A stretch of DNA of 6,272 nt, from the NCBI GenBank assembly GCA_946480885.1, contig CAMLLK010000067.1, forward strand, positions 1 through 6,272. The letters run 5' to 3'. The position numbers and the translations under genes are program-made. The notes beneath the pieces were generated by a model. The model saw only the letters and a list, made by a program, of their open reading frames with translations, did not search any database and was not told the origin of the DNA. Source of the DNA: an uncultured Thermoproteales archaeon (lineage in GTDB: Archaea > Thermoproteota > Thermoprotei > Thermoproteales > Thermoproteaceae). Of this stretch, positions 4,956 through 6,272 are shown piece after piece. Every line of letters begins with the position of its first letter. The stretch's first letter is position 1.

Positions 4956-5903
4956 ATGCTTGGTCTAATAATATTATTATCGTTAATCTTCTACATATTT
5001 TCTATTGTCGTCTTGGTCTTTATTAAATTCCGAATTGGGATGAAGCTAATAGGGGCGGTTTCTATATTGATAATTGGCGGCATGGCTGTGGTATTTCTTA
5101 TATTCTCACTGCCGGCTTTTGAAAAATTTGGAGTTGGGATATTTTTCAGCACTGAGTGGGACCCCGGCGCGGAGCGCTACGGCTTGGCTAACGCCATCAC
5201 CGGGACTTTATTGACTTCGGCCATCGCCATAGCCATTGCGGTGCCTATTGCGCTTGGTATTGTAGTGTTTATTAACGAGATTTTGCCTAGGCGCCTCGCA
5301 GGTATATTTGGCTCATTGGTAGACTTGACGGCGGCTTTGCCCACTGTCCTCTTCGGCCTATGGGGGCTTTTCGTACTGGGGCCGGCGCTGGCGTGGGCAG
5401 TGGAGTCTTTTTCAAATGTATTACTACAGTTGGGTTTGATATCTGAGCCTTTGTACACTACTAGGACTTCTCTACTGACGGCGTCTGTGCTTTTAGCCAT
5501 TATGATCGTGCCCTACGCCGCTGCTGTTATTAGAGAGGGCTACGCCCTAGTGCCTAAACACGTGGAGGAGGCTATATATGCGATGGGGGCCACTAAATTC
5601 GAAGCGGTTTTGATAAAGTTTAGATATATTCGAAACTACCTTTTCGGCGGGTTTTTCCTAGCCCTGGGGAGAGCCATGGGGGAGACTGTGGCTGTGGCGA
5701 TGGTGGTGGGGGGTAATTACTACACTTTTACAATCAATCCACTAGACAGCGGAATTACGCTCTCGTCGCTAATAGCTCTACAGTTCCCCAACGCGTTCGG
5801 CATCCTCGTGCCGGTTCTATACGCCGCGGCTTTGACAATTGCATTAATTGGCATAATTATAAACACAGTGGCGATTTATATATTGTATAGGGGTCAGCTA
5901 TGA
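4956..5903 (+). CDS. pstC: Phosphate ABC transporter permease PstC
   Basis: This 315-residue inner channel subunit pairs with PstA and would be driven by PstB. Family features in order: FGVGIFFSTEWDP (58-70), YGLANAITGTLLTS (75-88), INEILP (106-111), ALPTVLFGLWGLFVLGP (127-143), then the ATPase-contacting EAA loop EEAIYAMGAT (204-213) and GRAMGETVAVAMVVGG (238-253). An extra hydrophobic stretch at residues 2-23 precedes the usual first helix (33-51). ATG 5040 (residue 29) would remove it, but no TATA lies at the right distance there, so 4956 is kept. It starts 21 nt after pstS and overlaps pstA by four bases (ATGA). Confidence 0.95.
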   Translation: MLGLIILLSLIFYIFSIVVLVFIKFRIGMKLIGAVSILIIGGMAVVFLIFSLPAFEKFGVGIFFSTEWDPGAERYGLANAITGTLLTSAIAIAIAVPIALGIVVFINEILPRRLAGIFGSLVDLTAALPTVLFGLWGLFVLGPALAWAVESFSNVLLQLGLISEPLYTTRTSLLTASVLLAIMIVPYAAAVIREGYALVPKHVEEAIYAMGATKFEAVLIKFRYIRNYLFGGFFLALGRAMGETVAVAMVVGGNYYTFTINPLDSGITLSSLIALQFPNAFGILVPVLYAAALTIALIGIIINTVAIYILYRGQL

Positions 5904-6272
5904 GGAGAGTTATAAACTACCTGGGGCTGTCGATGTTCGTGGCGCTGGCGCTAATAGGCGTGGCCCCACTCTTTTTGATAATATACGACATCTACAGCCG
6001 CGGCATCCCCGCCATTATTGAACTAGGGGGGTGGAGTTTCTTTATAGACATCCCGCCATCCCCCTTTGTAGATAAAGGCGGCATTGGACCACAGCTCGTG
6101 GGCTCTCTCTACATGACTGCAATCGGCGCCTTGATTGGATTCGCCATCGGCTTCCCCCTCGGCGTATACGTTGGGGAGTTTAGAAAAGACCTCTTTGCCA
6201 ACGTCTCACGGGGCGCGGTGAATATGTTAGTAGAATTCCCCACTATTACAATAGGCCTCTTTGTCTTTACGC
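5900..6272 (+). CDS. pstA: Phosphate ABC transporter permease PstA (partial, 5' part)
   Basis: The first 124 codons are present and the window end cuts the gene. ATG 5900-5902 overlaps the pstC stop TGA 5901-5903, indicating translational coupling; GGGGT at 5890-5894 may serve as a weak Shine-Dalgarno. A first membrane helix (about 8-29) is followed by an external loop, then GGIGPQLVGSLYMT (60-73), the typical PstA entry to the permease domain, and PLGVYVGEF (86-94) and VEFPTITIGLF (111-121), which correspond to the family's 'P.G..A.YL.E' and 'PSIV.GLF' segments. The EAA loop would lie beyond the window. pstB is expected next. Confidence 0.93.
   Translation, partial: MRRVINYLGLSMFVALALIGVAPLFLIIYDIYSRGIPAIIELGGWSFFIDIPPSPFVDKGGIGPQLVGSLYMTAIGALIGFAIGFPLGVYVGEFRKDLFANVSRGAVNMLVEFPTITIGLFVFT

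Overview
The window looks like chromosomal DNA of a hyperthermophilic crenarchaeon of the Thermoproteales, most likely Pyrobaculum or a close relative. This rests on a tRNA-Tyr interrupted by two introns with bulge-helix-bulge junctions, TATA boxes placed 21-24 nt before start codons (leaderless transcripts), frequent GTG starts, almost no Shine-Dalgarno sites, very tight packing of genes on both strands, and archaeal families such as DUF131 and an AbrB-PhoU fusion. The genus is an inference from these traits, not from a database match.

Left part (1-2564). The end of a probable iron-sulfur protein (2-76) is followed by a small DUF131 membrane protein (229-456, +). Facing it and overlapping its 3' end is a second DUF131-like membrane protein (421-687, -). 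Upstream of that on the minus strand lie a CoxG/SRPBCC protein (716-1147) and a nucleoside-recognition (Gate) membrane protein (1163-2020). The Gate gene is divergent from a YfcE/MJ0936-type phosphodiesterase (2061-2564, +). The two GTG starts are 40 nt apart and appear to share one palindromic TATA element.

Middle (2569-2719, -). tRNA-Tyr(GTA) carries introns at positions 22/23 (33 nt) and 39/40 (45 nt). Its mature 5' end directly abuts the stop codon of the next gene, so its promoter lies inside that gene.

Right part (2720-6272) is a phosphate-uptake locus. An AbrB-PhoU regulator (2720-3583, -) is divergent from pstS (3711-4934), pstC (4956-5903) and pstA (from 5900, cut by the window end). 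The usual ATPase gene pstB is not in the window and would be expected downstream. PstS captures phosphate outside the membrane, PstC and PstA form the channel, and the AbrB-PhoU protein probably senses or regulates the system. The same 8-mer, TTCATATG, starts 41 nt before the regulator start and 42 nt before the pstS start, and is a candidate operator for both promoters. No mobile element, CRISPR array or rRNA was seen, and no gene-free stretch reaches 300 bases.
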